Positions 18,765-28,688 of a DNA stretch of 64,000 nt are shown piece by piece. The position numbers and the translations under genes are program-made. Each line of letters starts with the position of its first letter. The first letter of the stretch is position 1. Where the stretch lies: NCBI RefSeq assembly GCF_900113935.1, contig NZ_FORF01000005.1, forward strand, positions 1 through 64,000, in the 5' to 3' direction. The notes under the pieces were generated by a model, which was not told where the DNA came from, did not search any database, and saw only the letters and a list, made by a program, of their open reading frames with translations. The stretch is from Aquamicrobium aerolatum DSM 21857. Its GTDB lineage: Bacteria > Pseudomonadota > Alphaproteobacteria > Rhizobiales > Rhizobiaceae.

Positions 18765-18784
18765 CTGCGCCCCGAAGGGCGCAG
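18765..18784 (-). terminator. TTCG-loop hairpin at the end of bamA
   Basis: An 8-bp perfect stem, CTGCGCCC/GGGCGCAG, closes a TTCG tetraloop on the leftward strand and starts 5 bases after the bamA stop. No strong T-run follows (TTGCTTTATG), so it may be a partial terminator or a 3'-end protector that lowers lpxD expression relative to bamA. Confidence 0.55.
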
Positions 18785-18789
18785 CTAAA

Positions 18790-21153
18790 TCAGAAGCGGG
18801 TCGAAATACCGAAGTTGAAGTTTTGGACCCGGTCGCCGGTTTCCTGCATCACAGGAACAGCGTAGTCGATGCGGAGCGGACCGAAAGGCGATGCCCAGGT
18901 GAGACCGACACCAACCGACGCACGCCACTTCATCGCATCACCCGTGATACCGCCACCAACCAGATCGGTTCCGTAGAGCGTTGCTGCATCGGCGAACACT
19001 GCACCACGCAGACCAATGCTCTCCGAAATCAGCGGCAGCGGGAACTGCATTTCAGCTGTCGCATTGAAGTAGGTCGTGCCACCGAGGTGATCACCAGTTA
19101 CCCCGTCACGCGGACCGATACCATTGTAACGGAAACCACGGATCATGCGCTCGTTGCTCTGGAAGTGATCGAACACACGAAGATTGCTATTGCCAAACTT
19201 CTGAATGTGACCACCGCCAAGCGAGACCAAGCCGACAAGGTCGATCTCGTCAGCCAGCGGCTGGTAGTGCGTACCGCGACCGGTAAACTTCACCCACTGC
19301 GCATCACCGCCAAGACCTGCAACTTCAGCGGTCAGGTTAGCATAAGTGCCATTCCGCGGGCTCTGCATGCTGTCAATCGTGTTGTAGATCAGAGATCCAC
19401 TCACCGAAGACTTCACCCAGCTGCTCGGGATCACATTGCTGAGATAGCTCGAGATCGGATCGCACTTGGTCAGGTCATAGACATCAGCAGTCAAACACTT
19501 GCTGTTGTAGCCGTAGTTCTCCTGCTGCAGATTATAGGCAATCTGCGTCGAGAGAGTCTGCGTGATTGGGAGACCAAAACGGATCGTTCCACCCGTCAAC
19601 TCCGACGTGTACTTGTCGTACTCGCGCGTGTTGCGGAAGATATCGAAGCCAGCGCTGATACGGCGCCCGAGGAAATAAGGCTCGGTAAACGACAGCGTAT
19701 AGTCACGCGAGGTTTGGCCACCGCCGACTGCAAGGCGGATCGACTGGCCGCGACCAAGGAAGTTGCGCTCGGCAACCGAACCTTCAACCACAAAGCCGCC
19801 GCTTGGACCGCTGCCGGTGGAGTAGCCACCGCCGATGGAGAGTTCACCAGTCGACTTCTCGACAACGTCGACGACCAGGATCACCTGATCCGGCTCCGAA
19901 CCCGGAGCGGTCGAAATATTGACGCTCGAGAAGAAGTCCAGCTGCTCAAGGCGGCGCTTGGCCCGGCTGATCAGCACCTGATTGAAGGCATCGCCCTCGC
20001 TCAGATCAAACTCACGACGGATCACATAGTCACGGGTACGCGAGTTGCCGCGAATCTCGATCCGCTCGACATAGGCGCGAGCGCCCTGATCGATCGTGTA
20101 GGCAACCGAGATCGTCTGGTTCTCGAAATTACGATCGCCACGCGGCGTGACCTGCGCAAACGCATAGCCGAGATCAGCAACGCGCTCCGACAAGGCGACA
20201 AGCGTCTTCTCAACATCCTGCGCGCTATAATATGAACCGGACTTGGTTTCGAGCTGCGCACGCAGCTGATCGTCCGTCAGACCGTCAATGGAGCTGTCGA
20301 TGCTGATGTCGCCAAACTTGTAGCGCTGACCTTCTTCAACAACAAACTGGACGGTGTACGAGTTCTTGGCCTCGTCAAACTGACCGGCAGACGAAATCAC
20401 CCGGAAATCGGCATAACCGCGATTGTAATAGAAACGGCGCAGGGCTTCTTCGTCAGCCTGCAGCTTATCCTGATCGTAAACGTCATTGCGCGTCAGCCAC
20501 GACAGGAGATTCGACTGCTTCGTGACGATGACGTCGCGCAAGCGCGAATCAGAGAATGCAGTGTTACCTTCGAAAGCGATCGACGCGATCTTGGTGCGAT
20601 CACCTTCAGCGATCGTATAGACAACGTTGACGCGGTTCTGGCCCAGATCAACGATCTGCGCGCTCACTGAAGCGTCATCGCGTCCAATGCGGGCATAAGC
20701 CTGCTTGATCGTCTGAACGTCAGCTTCCATCACTGCGCTGGAATAGGCTCCGCGCGGCTGGAGCTGCACCTGACGGGTCAGATCCGCGTCCTTGATCTTC
20801 TTGTTGCCCTGGAAGAGCACCTGATTGACGATCGCCTGCTCATCGACGGTCACAACCAAGGTCGATCCGGACTGACTGATCCGAACATCCGAGAACATAC
20901 CGGTAGCGAACAGGCGCTTGACCGCCGCATCCACATCGGCTGGACCGAAGTTGCGACCGGGACGGATATCGACGTAATTGCGAACCGTTTCCGCATCGAC
21001 ACGCGTGTTCCCGCGAACTTCGATGCGGTTCACGACGGCTGCTTCAGCAACGGTGACGGCAGCAAGCTGCACCACGCCTGCGCCTGAGAAAATGACACCG
21101 GCCGAAAGGGCCATCGCCGAAACGGCGCTCAACAAACTGGATTTTGCCTTCAT
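18790..21153 (-). CDS. bamA: Outer-membrane protein assembly factor BamA
   Basis: A 787-residue Omp85-family protein, the central channel that folds proteins into the outer membrane. It has a long signal peptide (residues 1-~38, ending VAEAA), five POTRA domains (about 40-375, beginning VNRIEVRGNTRVDAETVRNY) and a 16-stranded barrel from about residue 430. The lid-lock motif is in RMIRGFRYNGIGPRDGV, and the C-terminal residue is Phe (NFNFGISTRF). It follows rseP, in the order conserved in proteobacteria, but after a 219-base gap that may contain its own promoter. Confidence 0.96.
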   Translation of the reverse strand: MKAKSSLLSAVSAMALSAGVIFSGAGVVQLAAVTVAEAAVVNRIEVRGNTRVDAETVRNYVDIRPGRNFGPADVDAAVKRLFATGMFSDVRISQSGSTLVVTVDEQAIVNQVLFQGNKKIKDADLTRQVQLQPRGAYSSAVMEADVQTIKQAYARIGRDDASVSAQIVDLGQNRVNVVYTIAEGDRTKIASIAFEGNTAFSDSRLRDVIVTKQSNLLSWLTRNDVYDQDKLQADEEALRRFYYNRGYADFRVISSAGQFDEAKNSYTVQFVVEEGQRYKFGDISIDSSIDGLTDDQLRAQLETKSGSYYSAQDVEKTLVALSERVADLGYAFAQVTPRGDRNFENQTISVAYTIDQGARAYVERIEIRGNSRTRDYVIRREFDLSEGDAFNQVLISRAKRRLEQLDFFSSVNISTAPGSEPDQVILVVDVVEKSTGELSIGGGYSTGSGPSGGFVVEGSVAERNFLGRGQSIRLAVGGGQTSRDYTLSFTEPYFLGRRISAGFDIFRNTREYDKYTSELTGGTIRFGLPITQTLSTQIAYNLQQENYGYNSKCLTADVYDLTKCDPISSYLSNVIPSSWVKSSVSGSLIYNTIDSMQSPRNGTYANLTAEVAGLGGDAQWVKFTGRGTHYQPLADEIDLVGLVSLGGGHIQKFGNSNLRVFDHFQSNERMIRGFRYNGIGPRDGVTGDHLGGTTYFNATAEMQFPLPLISESIGLRGAVFADAATLYGTDLVGGGITGDAMKWRASVGVGLTWASPFGPLRIDYAVPVMQETGDRVQNFNFGISTRF

Positions 21154-21261
21154 TGGGCCTTGAAACCTTTTATTCTCGTAGTCCCCACGGCGAGAAGATC
21201 GGACATCGCGATGAAGTCTGCTACCCTATTACCCGTATTTTCCATACACGCAAGGGTTCGG

Positions 21262-21277
21262 GTTAATATGCGTTTAC
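21262..21277 (-). promoter_or_regulatory. CtrA-like site upstream of bamA
   Basis: On the leftward strand GTAA-N7-TTAAC followed by C matches the alphaproteobacterial CtrA full site (TTAA-N7-TTAAC) at 8 of 9 fixed bases. It lies 109 bases before the bamA start, in the rseP-bamA gap. Match by eye only. Confidence 0.3.
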
Positions 21278-21372
21278 TAAATCCGTGAACGTGGCTTTCG
21301 CGTCACGGCAAATGACCCTCATGGTAAACGAGCTGTCAACAGCGAGTTCCTCAAACCCCTCGTGTTCATATC

Positions 21373-22512
21373 TCAACATCCGAACAGATCGTTCCAGAAC
21401 ACAAACAGCATGAACGACAACACCGCGAACATACCGACTCGATAGACCATCTCCATAACACGTTCCGAGACAGGCCGCCGCATCACCGCCTCTGCGCCGT
21501 AAAACATCAGATGACCGCCATCCAGCGGCGGAATCGGCAAGAGGTTCAAGATACCGATGCCGACCGACAGCATCGCGACAAGCTGCACGAGCCACTCGAA
21601 CCCCATCGCCGCTGCCTTCCCGGCCATGTCGGCGATCCGTACAGGACCACCCAACTGACAGCGATCTTCGCGCCCCATCGCAAAGCGCTTCAGGAACTGG
21701 CCGGTACGAACAATGATGTGGCCGGTTTCGATGATCGCCTGCCCCGTTGCCTCCACAGGATTGTAGATGACGTGACGCCGCTCAGCATATTCGGGCGTGT
21801 TGACGACACCGATTGCGCCAACACGCATCGTGTTGCCAAGCGCGTCGGTCTGCTCGATTGACTCCGGCACAGCTGTCAGCGTGACCTTGTCGTCGCCACG
21901 CGCCATGACGAAGACGATACTGTCACCAGCGCGGCCCGAAACGAGACGCTGAACATCAGCGAAGGTTGACACCTTCGTGCCGTCGACCGAAACGAAACGG
22001 TCTCCGGGCAGGAATCCGGCTGCCTCCGCTGGACTTCCCGGGCGCGTCTCCGCAACCGTAGGCTCAATTACTGCCCTGCCGTAGATCGAAAACATCACGG
22101 CAAAAACGGCAATTGTCAGAAGAAAATTGAACAGCGGACCGGCAACCACCGTCGCCGCACGCTTCCAGATCGGCTGGACATGAAACGCGGTCTTGCGTTC
22201 CGCCTCGGTTAACGAGGCTGATTCCTGCGAGGTCGGATCGCTGGTCACCGCCATATCGCCAACGAACTTGACGTAACCGCCAAGGGGGATCGCAGACAGC
22301 TTCCAGCGCGTCCCCCTGCGGTCGTTGAAACCAAATAGCTCTGGGCCGAAGCCGACGGAAAACTCGCGCACCCCAATGCCGCACCACCGCCCTACGAGAT
22401 AGTGCCCCATCTCATGCACGAAGACGACAACTGTCAGCACAAACAGGAAAGGAAGGATCGTGGCGATCAGGAAATTGTCGAAACTGAAGAAGGTCGTCAG
22501 AAACTCGCTCAA
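21373..22512 (-). CDS. rseP: Site-2 intramembrane metalloprotease RseP (MmpA)
   Basis: A 379-residue zinc protease of the S2P family, cutting membrane-bound regulators within the bilayer (RseP in E. coli, MmpA in Caulobacter). The zinc motif HEMGH is at residues 33-37 in the first membrane segment. A single PDZ domain spans about 125-215 (GSPAEAAGFLPGDRFVSVDG), and the second zinc/LDG motif is in LLPIPPLDGGHLM near residue 325. Four membrane segments are expected. The gene lies between cdsA and bamA, as in the classical gene order. Confidence 0.95.
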   Translation of the reverse strand: MSEFLTTFFSFDNFLIATILPFLFVLTVVVFVHEMGHYLVGRWCGIGVREFSVGFGPELFGFNDRRGTRWKLSAIPLGGYVKFVGDMAVTSDPTSQESASLTEAERKTAFHVQPIWKRAATVVAGPLFNFLLTIAVFAVMFSIYGRAVIEPTVAETRPGSPAEAAGFLPGDRFVSVDGTKVSTFADVQRLVSGRAGDSIVFVMARGDDKVTLTAVPESIEQTDALGNTMRVGAIGVVNTPEYAERRHVIYNPVEATGQAIIETGHIIVRTGQFLKRFAMGREDRCQLGGPVRIADMAGKAAAMGFEWLVQLVAMLSVGIGILNLLPIPPLDGGHLMFYGAEAVMRRPVSERVMEMVYRVGMFAVLSFMLFVFWNDLFGC

Positions 22513-22714
22513 GTTCGCCTCATGCCTCTCGTGCCTTGCCCCGCCACAAGGGCCATAAAAATCTCAATACCGGCAAATCCATGTCCGAAGCTGACTTGAC
22601 TGCCCGTGTTGACGAGTCGCAATCGCACCACGGCGATTTTTCGATTTTGAAACAATCACTTGCCGTATCAACCAGATTCGTCACATGAACCCGGGTGCTA
22701 TCTCAAGGCTACAT
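22513..22714. other. Gap where dxr often lies
   Basis: A 202-base stretch between cdsA and rseP without a convincing gene. In several alphaproteobacteria and in E. coli the isoprenoid gene dxr lies in this run (near uppS/cdsA). No DXR fragment could be read in any frame here, so it is absent from this position and not merely broken. Confidence 0.5.
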
Positions 22715-23557
22715 TCAGAAGAATGCCGCAGCCGGATTCTCGATCGTCGCGAAACAGATCCCTATGATGTAAAGCGCCATCGCTGCAGTCGCCAGCCCGT
22801 CGACACGGTCCATGACGCCGCCATGTCCGGGAATCATCTGGCTGGAATCCTTCACCGAACATAGCCGCTTCAACTTCGACTCAAACAGGTCGCCAATCTG
22901 CGAGATGACAGAAAGTCCAACGACCAGCAGCGCGAGCGCTCCAAGCTCCCACGTCATTCCTGCAAAATGCGCCACCAGAATACCGGCGATCACTGCTGAT
23001 ATTGTGCCGCCAACCGCACCACTCCAGGTTTTTCCAGGTGAAATAGAGGGCGCAAGCTTCGGTCCGCCAATGGCGCGCCCGACGAAATAGGCGAAAATGT
23101 CGGTGCACCAGACGACAGCGAACAGAAATAGCGTGACGACCAGGCCGGCATGGTCGACGCCGCGCAGCAACGCCAGCGACACGGCGACGAGCGCAGAGTA
23201 AGCCAGCCCTGCAACGGGCCAGAACCCTGCCTTGCTAACGACCGCATGGATCACTCCCAGCACGAGCGAACCGGCAAGCACCGGCAGCAGGACCGTCGCA
23301 GGAGCGCCGACAAGCAGCAGCACAAGCACAGCACCCAGAAGGACGGAGAGCAGCACCCTGTGCACCGGCTGACTGCCGTTGGGCAGTGTCATGCTGATCC
23401 ACTCGTAGAGAACCGCCGCGCCGATGGCGACGCATAGCAGCCGATACCAGATGCCACCGGCCCAGGTCAGCGTCAGCGCCCCGACTATCAAGACTATTCC
23501 CGAAATCACCCGCAACTGCAGATTGCTACGTGCGCTGGGCTTCTGCGACGAGCTCAT
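22715..23557 (-). CDS. cdsA: Phosphatidate cytidylyltransferase
   Basis: A 280-residue integral membrane enzyme that makes CDP-diacylglycerol from phosphatidate and CTP. About eight membrane segments are visible. The CDS signature lies in the C-terminal part: [36 protein letters not shown], with the conserved Asp residues of the metal site. It overlaps the uppS stop by 4 bases and belongs to the same operon. Confidence 0.95.
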   Translation of the reverse strand: MSSSQKPSARSNLQLRVISGIVLIVGALTLTWAGGIWYRLLCVAIGAAVLYEWISMTLPNGSQPVHRVLLSVLLGAVLVLLLVGAPATVLLPVLAGSLVLGVIHAVVSKAGFWPVAGLAYSALVAVSLALLRGVDHAGLVVTLFLFAVVWCTDIFAYFVGRAIGGPKLAPSISPGKTWSGAVGGTISAVIAGILVAHFAGMTWELGALALLVVGLSVISQIGDLFESKLKRLCSVKDSSQMIPGHGGVMDRVDGLATAAMALYIIGICFATIENPAAAFF

Positions 23558-24270
23558 AGCGCCACGTCGCGAACGTCGACGCCGCCGAAACGCCGCTCTC
23601 GCGCCATGTAATTATCGATACAATGCTGCAGTTCCGCATGCCCGAAATCGGGCCAGTAGCACGGCATGAACACCATCTCGCTATAGGCAACCTGCCACAG
23701 AAGGAAGTTGGACAACCGGAGCTCACCACTCGTCCTGATGACCAGATCCGGATCAGGAATCGATCTGGTATCGAGGTATTCGCGAAAGCGCTCCGGCGTA
23801 ATTTCTGACGGATCCAGCGTGCCGGCGACCGCAGCTTCTGCAATTGCCTGTGCTGCACGCGCGATCTCGTCTCGCGCGCCATAGTTGAACGCAATGACGA
23901 GGTTCATCTGCGTATTCGCCGCCGTCAGCGATTCTGCCTCATCGATGAGACCGCGAATGTCCGGCGACAGGCTATCGCGCTCGCCGATCATATGAACCCG
24001 CACGCCTGCACGGTGCAAATCGGCAAGATCGCGTCGGATGAACAGCTTGAGCAGCCCCATCAGGTCGCTCACCTCGGCCTTTGGTCGAGACCAGTTTTCG
24101 GACGAGAATGCGTAGACAGTCAGCCACTCGATACCAAGGTCGCCAGCCGCACGCACCGTCCGGCGCAATGCCTCCACGCCTGCCCGATGGCCAGCCGTAC
24201 GCGGCAGGCCACGGGCTTTCGCCCATCGGCCATTGCCGTCCATGATGATCGCGACATGCGAAGCCTTCAA
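23554..24270 (-). CDS. uppS: Undecaprenyl diphosphate synthase
   Basis: A 238-residue cis-prenyltransferase that builds the C55 lipid carrier for peptidoglycan. Asp11 in [20 protein letters not shown] is the catalytic magnesium ligand. Further conserved regions are [17 protein letters not shown] and the C-terminal [20 protein letters not shown]. Length is typical. ATG 24270 fits the family start. It overlaps cdsA. Confidence 0.95.
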   Translation of the reverse strand: MKASHVAIIMDGNGRWAKARGLPRTAGHRAGVEALRRTVRAAGDLGIEWLTVYAFSSENWSRPKAEVSDLMGLLKLFIRRDLADLHRAGVRVHMIGERDSLSPDIRGLIDEAESLTAANTQMNLVIAFNYGARDEIARAAQAIAEAAVAGTLDPSEITPERFREYLDTRSIPDPDLVIRTSGELRLSNFLLWQVAYSEMVFMPCYWPDFGHAELQHCIDNYMARERRFGGVDVRDVAL

Positions 24271-24316
24271 GATCCGGTTCCTTTCAGGACGCCCACGGTG
24301 GCATTGGCCACGCTGA

Positions 24317-24877
24317 TCAGACCTGCATGATCTCCGCTTCCTTGTCAGCCAGCAAGCTGTCGACAGAAGAGATCGTTTCGTCTGTCATCTTCTGCACGCG
24401 GTCGGACTGAACACGGGCATCGTCCTGGCTGATGGTGCCATCCTTCTCTGCCTTCTTCGCAACTTCCATCGCGTCGCGACGAACGTGACGAACTGCAACC
24501 TTGGCGTTCTCGCAATACTGATGCGCAATCTTGACCAGTTCCTTACGGCGCTGCTCGTTGAGTTCCGGCAGCGGAATGCGCAAATTGGTGCCATCGACGA
24601 TCGGGTTGAAACCAAGATTGGATTCGCGAATGGCACGATCGACTGCACCAACCATCTGCTTGTCCCAAACGGACACCGAGATCATGCGCGGCTCGGGAAC
24701 AGACACCGTGGCCACCTGCGTAATTGGCATCGCCGAACCGTAAGCCTGAACCTGAATCGGGTCGAGCAAGTTGGCAGAAGCGCGGCCGGTGCGCAGCGAT
24801 GCGAGATCGTGCTTGAACGCGTTGATCGCGCCATCCATGCGGCGCTGAATATCAGAGAAATCGACTCCGTCGGTCAT
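24317..24877 (-). CDS. frr: Ribosome recycling factor
   Basis: A 186-residue RRF, which splits post-termination ribosomes together with EF-G. Family marks are [20 protein letters not shown] in the first helix-to-beta transition, [15 protein letters not shown], and the C-terminal helix with [20 protein letters not shown]. It lies 46 bases upstream of uppS and 60 bases downstream of pyrH. Confidence 0.96.
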   Translation of the reverse strand: MTDGVDFSDIQRRMDGAINAFKHDLASLRTGRASANLLDPIQVQAYGSAMPITQVATVSVPEPRMISVSVWDKQMVGAVDRAIRESNLGFNPIVDGTNLRIPLPELNEQRRKELVKIAHQYCENAKVAVRHVRRDAMEVAKKAEKDGTISQDDARVQSDRVQKMTDETISSVDSLLADKEAEIMQV

Positions 24878-24937
24878 ATCAATCCTCCGCGGCCAGGGCG
24901 CCGCTGCTAGTCTTCGCTAATTTCGGGGGGGCGCTGA

Positions 24938-25663
24938 TTATTCGTTGTCGCTGACAACAGTGCACCGGCCCTCACCTCTGAGAATGGCGCCAAAGCCGCC
25001 AGTTTCGTGAATCGAGTAAACGATTATCGGAATGTTGTTCTCCCGTGCAAGTGCAATTGCTGCCGTGTCCATGATCGACAGGCCTTCTTTGAGCACTTCG
25101 GAGTGCGTAATGCGGTCATATCGCTTTGCGGTCGGATCCTTCTTCGGATCCGCTGAGTAGACGCCATCGACCTGCGTGCCCTTGAAAAGCGCGTCTGCAC
25201 CAATCTCGGCCGCGCGCAACGCCGCTGCGGAATCAGTGGTGAAGAACGGATTTCCCGTCCCTCCAGCGAAAATGACAACCTTGCCTTCGTTCATATAGGC
25301 AGTCGCCTGACGCTGAGAGAAGCTTTCGCACAGTTCCGGCATTGCGATCGCGGACAGGACAACTGCGTCGACGCCCGCCTTGATCAGAGACGTCCGCAAG
25401 GCGAGTGAATTGATGACAGTTGCCAACATTCCCATGTGATCGCCGGTGACGCGATCTCCGCCCTTGGACGCGACCGCCACGCCGCGAAAGATGTTGCCGC
25501 CGCCAATCACGACGCCGACTTCAACGCCCATCTCGCGCGCTTCCTTGACGTCGGACGCGATGCGATCGACCACGGAAACATCGATCCCGAAACCCTGATC
25601 ACCCATCAACGCCTCGCCAGAGGCTTTCAACAGAACACGGCGATAGGCGGGATGCTGCGTCAT
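24938..25663 (-). CDS. pyrH: UMP kinase
   Basis: A 241-residue hexameric bacterial UMP kinase of the amino-acid kinase fold, converting UMP to UDP. Motifs are RRVLLKASGEALMGDQGFG at the N-terminus, GVVIGGGNIFRGV, and VVIFAGGTGNPFFTTDSAA. Start ATG 25663 gives the usual N-terminus (MTQHPAYRRVLLKASGE); the frame is open 13 codons further but those residues are not family-like. tsf lies 94 bases upstream beyond a hairpin. Confidence 0.96.
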   Translation of the reverse strand: MTQHPAYRRVLLKASGEALMGDQGFGIDVSVVDRIASDVKEAREMGVEVGVVIGGGNIFRGVAVASKGGDRVTGDHMGMLATVINSLALRTSLIKAGVDAVVLSAIAMPELCESFSQRQATAYMNEGKVVIFAGGTGNPFFTTDSAAALRAAEIGADALFKGTQVDGVYSADPKKDPTAKRYDRITHSEVLKEGLSIMDTAAIALARENNIPIIVYSIHETGGFGAILRGEGRCTVVSDNE

Positions 25664-25704
25664 GGGGTCCTCGCTGGCAGATAATTCTGTTGCCGGATAC
25701 ACGA

Positions 25705-25732
25705 AGGGCGCCGCGATGTCACGCGACGCCCT
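25705..25732 (-). terminator. Hairpin between tsf and pyrH
   Basis: An 11-bp stem with one mismatch (25705-25715 with 25722-25732, AGGGCG...CGCCCT) lies 25 bases after the tsf stop. It may reduce read-through, giving less pyrH than tsf transcript. Confidence 0.5.
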
Positions 25733-25757
25733 CCAAAGTCTACAGGCTTAAAGGCAA

Positions 25758-26672
25758 TCAGCCTTTGGCAGCTGCTGCAACCTCTGCTGCGAAGTCGGTC
25801 TCTTCCTTCTCGACGCCCTCACCGAGAGCGAAGCGAACAAAGCCGGTGAGCTTCGCCGGCGCGCCGATTTCCTGCTCAGCAGCCTTCAACGCCTGCTCAA
25901 CGGTCAGATCAGGATTGAGAACGAAGCCCTGCTTCAGCAGCACGACTTCTTCGTAGAACTTGCGCAGGCGGCCTTCCACCATCTTCTCGATGATGTTGTC
26001 CGGCTTGCCCGATTCGCGTGCCTGAGCAACGAAGATGTCCTTCTCGCGCTCGACTGCAGCCGGATCGACTTCTTCGGCCGTCAGAGCCAGAGGGTTGATC
26101 GCTGCAACGTGCATGGCAACCTGGCGCGCAAACGCGCGTGCTGCGTCGGCATTGCCGGTGGTCTCGATGCCAACCAGAACACCGAGCTTGCCGAGGCCGT
26201 CAGCTACCTGGTTGTGGATGTAGGTTGCGACAGTGCCCGACAGCTTTGCCGAACGGCGCAGGTTCATGTTCTCGCCGATGGTACCGACAGCGTCCTTGAT
26301 CACGTCAACGACGTTCTTGCCTGCATCCGGGTACGCAGCAGCGCCGACAGCGTCAACCGTGCCGTCGGTCGAAAGCGCGACCGTTGCGGTGGTGCGAACG
26401 ATGTCCTGGAACGCTTCGTTGCGCGCAACGAAGTCGGTCTCCGAGTTCAGCTCGACAACGACGGCACCGTTTGCGTCGGATGCAACGCCGATCAGGCCCT
26501 CAGCAGCAGTACGGCCAGCCTTCTTGTCGGCCTTGGCGATACCCTTGGTGCGCAGCCAGTCAACAGCAGCTTCCATGTCACCGTTGGTCTCGGCCAGGGC
26601 TGCCTTGCAGTCCATCATGCCCGCGCCGGTCATTTCGCGGAGCTGTTTCACCTGTGCAGCGGAAATGCTCAT
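25758..26672 (-). CDS. tsf: Elongation factor Ts
   Basis: A 304-residue EF-Ts, the nucleotide exchange factor of EF-Tu. It has the N-terminal UBA-like domain ([19 protein letters not shown]), the core domain with [14 protein letters not shown] and a dimerisation/core region ending in [18 protein letters not shown]. It is slightly longer than the E. coli protein, as is usual in alphaproteobacteria. It follows rpsB by 115 bases. Confidence 0.96.
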   Translation of the reverse strand: MSISAAQVKQLREMTGAGMMDCKAALAETNGDMEAAVDWLRTKGIAKADKKAGRTAAEGLIGVASDANGAVVVELNSETDFVARNEAFQDIVRTTATVALSTDGTVDAVGAAAYPDAGKNVVDVIKDAVGTIGENMNLRRSAKLSGTVATYIHNQVADGLGKLGVLVGIETTGNADAARAFARQVAMHVAAINPLALTAEEVDPAAVEREKDIFVAQARESGKPDNIIEKMVEGRLRKFYEEVVLLKQGFVLNPDLTVEQALKAAEQEIGAPAKLTGFVRFALGEGVEKEETDFAAEVAAAAKG

Positions 26673-26760
26673 TGTCGCCTCTTCAATTTTCGGATCGATC
26701 TAAAATAGCACGGCGCACCGTGGGTTTATCCAGGTGCGCCTGCCACTCATTCACTTGTGT

Positions 26761-26779
26761 GACCGCCTTGTAAGCGGTC
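26761..26779 (-). terminator. Weak hairpin between rpsB and tsf
   Basis: GACCGC/GCGGTC (26761-26766, 26774-26779) with a 7-base loop lies 9 bases after the rpsB stop. No T-run follows; it may act as an attenuator or a processing site. Confidence 0.35.
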
Positions 26780-26787
26780 CGGCAGGA

Positions 26788-27558
26788 TCAGGCGTCCTTG
26801 TTGCCTTCTTCGAGCATCGGCTCGACTGGCGCTTCAACCGACTCGCCGATGTCAACGCCCAGAGCACCCTGCTGACGCGCGATACCATCAATGGCCGCAC
26901 GCGAGATCAGGTCGCAGTAGAGCTGGATTGCGCGAGCCGCGTCGTCGTTGCCCGGGATCGGGTAGTCAACGCTATCTGGATCGCAGTTCGAGTCGATCAC
27001 GGCCACAACCGGGATGCCCAGACGCTTGGCTTCCTGAATAGCGATCGACTCCTTGTTGGTGTCGATGACGAACATCAGGTCAGGCGTCGAGCCCATGTCC
27101 TTGATGCCGCCGAGAGCCTTGTTGAGCTTCTCGCGCTCGCGCTCGAGGTTCAGACGCTCCTTCTTGGTGAAGCCCTGAGCTTCAGAAGCGAGCAGTTCGT
27201 CAAGCTTGCGCAGACGCTGGATCGAATTCGAGATCGTCTTCCAGTTGGTCAGCATGCCGCCGAGCCAACGCGAATTGACATAGTACTGCGCCGAACGTGC
27301 AGCAGCATCCGCAACGATGTCCGAAGCCTGGCGCTTGGTGCCAACGAACAGAACGCGACCGCCACGGGCCACGGTGTCGGAAACCAGCTTCAGAGCCTGG
27401 TGCAGCAGCGGAACGGTCTGCGACAGGTCGATGATGTGAATGTTGTTGCGTGCGCCAAAGATGTAAGGCGCCATCTTCGGGTTCCAGCGGTGGGTCTGGT
27501 GGCCGAAGTGAATGCCAGCTTCGAGAAGCTGGCGCATGCTGAAATCAGGCAATGCCAT
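26788..27558 (-). CDS. rpsB: 30S ribosomal protein S2
   Basis: A 256-residue S2 protein. Family marks are [24 protein letters not shown] at the N-terminus, [14 protein letters not shown], and [18 protein letters not shown]. It is first in the rpsB-tsf-pyrH-frr-uppS-cdsA run and has a good promoter (27689-27717) and a leader of about 120 bases. The C-terminal tail is acidic ([17 protein letters not shown]). Confidence 0.97.
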   Translation of the reverse strand: MALPDFSMRQLLEAGIHFGHQTHRWNPKMAPYIFGARNNIHIIDLSQTVPLLHQALKLVSDTVARGGRVLFVGTKRQASDIVADAAARSAQYYVNSRWLGGMLTNWKTISNSIQRLRKLDELLASEAQGFTKKERLNLEREREKLNKALGGIKDMGSTPDLMFVIDTNKESIAIQEAKRLGIPVVAVIDSNCDPDSVDYPIPGNDDAARAIQLYCDLISRAAIDGIARQQGALGVDIGESVEAPVEPMLEEGNKDA

Positions 27559-27688
27559 GATGTATGGTCCTCTTTCCGGTTAGCCTCCGCGGACCATTGA
27601 CAGATCGAGCATCGCCCTTGCTGCCACCGGAGGTTTCTGCCGGATTTCTCCCGGTCAGGCACCCAAGTCCGCGTGTGGAATGGTCGCG

Positions 27689-27717
27689 CATATAGCTGGC
27701 GCGCTCGCGGAAAGCAA
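27689..27717 (-). promoter_or_regulatory. Promoter of rpsB
   Basis: On the leftward strand TTGCTT (27717-27712), 17-base spacer, TATATG (27694-27689). Transcription would start near 27682, leaving a leader of about 124 bases with several GC-rich dyads (for example CCGGAGG/CCTCCGG around 27586-27634), where S2 autoregulation could act. Confidence 0.6.
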
Positions 27718-27744
27718 CATGGCCGACCCTAAAAGCGTCGGATA

Positions 27745-28563
27745 TTAGCGTGAACAGGTCGTCGCAGTATCGAAAAGCGATAGATCGACCAAAGTACCGG
27801 TCATCGAGAACTCACCGTAATCCATCACGAGATCGCGTGTCACACCGCTCTCATGCAGTTTGAAGCTGATCCGGTAGGTCGGCTCCTCGTCGCCGTCTTC
27901 GAGATCGAAATAAGCAACATCGACTGGCCAAAACACTGCTTCTTTCAGCGTTTCGATGGCCTTGAGCTCGCTATCGCCCTTGTCGGCCGCTGCCTTCTTG
28001 CCGATCACCACTGTCGTCGTCATGACCTTATCAGCATCTTCGGAGCCGTCAAATAAGGACGTTTCGTAGAAAGTGTCGCCCTGAACCGCTTTATCGAGCA
28101 ATTCGATCATGTGCTGCGTCGGAAATTGCGTCTTCGCGAGGCTCAACTCTCTCTTTTCCGGCTTTTCCAACATGACATCGGTCTTGCCGTCTACGATTCG
28201 CGCGTTCCCTTTAAGCTCCTTATCTATCTCCTGATCGATGAAAGAGCGGGTGACGAAAGAAAAACTGGAACCGTCCCCCTCTTCAAAGGTGGTCGTTTGC
28301 TGATCGGTGATCCTGGAAATCTCGTCGGTGTCGATCCGCGTCATAAAACGAAATGTGACCGTGTAGCCATCGCAGGCAGACCCGTTGAACTCATAGACCA
28401 TGCGGCCAGTGATGCCAGTAATTCCCGAGCGATCGGACGATTCGTCAAGCTTGAGATCATAGACCGCGCGGTGCGGCAGAAGAAGCGGAGCGGCAGCGAC
28501 CGGAGCAACCGCAGCACCGAACATGACAAACACAAAAGACGAAGCAAGGCGCGTTAAGCGCAT
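27745..28563 (-). CDS. eipB: EipB-like periplasmic envelope protein (DUF1849)
   Basis: A 272-residue exported protein. A signal peptide covers residues 1-25 (MRLTRLASSF start, cut near VAAA-P). The mature part begins LLLPHRAVYDLKL and shows the beta-strand pattern of DUF1849, the family of Brucella EipB, which folds as an oversized beta-spiral in the periplasm and supports envelope integrity. Two cysteines only, Cys64 (SACDGY) and Cys270 (TTCSR), match the pair that forms EipB's disulfide. The start at 28563 is behind GGGAG and gives a proper signal peptide; the frame is open 11 codons more. Divergent from ridA. Confidence 0.85.
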   Translation of the reverse strand: MRLTRLASSFVFVMFGAAVAPVAAAPLLLPHRAVYDLKLDESSDRSGITGITGRMVYEFNGSACDGYTVTFRFMTRIDTDEISRITDQQTTTFEEGDGSSFSFVTRSFIDQEIDKELKGNARIVDGKTDVMLEKPEKRELSLAKTQFPTQHMIELLDKAVQGDTFYETSLFDGSEDADKVMTTTVVIGKKAAADKGDSELKAIETLKEAVFWPVDVAYFDLEDGDEEPTYRISFKLHESGVTRDLVMDYGEFSMTGTLVDLSLFDTATTCSR

Positions 28564-28688
28564 GGACAAAACTCCCAGGCGCGGACCAAGCCGCAATCTT
28601 GATGTTCACCACAAAGGTTATTCGTGGCAGAAGCGAGGCGCACGTATAATTGCGGCACTCACTCGCCGGCAAGCATAGGGACAAGACA

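Noticed and set aside
18823-20235. 470-codon open frame antisense to bamA
   Set aside because: Shadow of bamA codon bias; no ribosome site and no recognisable protein.
22513-22714. Remnant of dxr between cdsA and rseP
   Set aside because: No DXR-like residues could be read in any frame; reported only as an absence.
26709-26760. Possible tRNA or riboswitch between rpsB and tsf
   Set aside because: Only a 6-bp hairpin is present at 26761-26779; no cloverleaf or known aptamer core.
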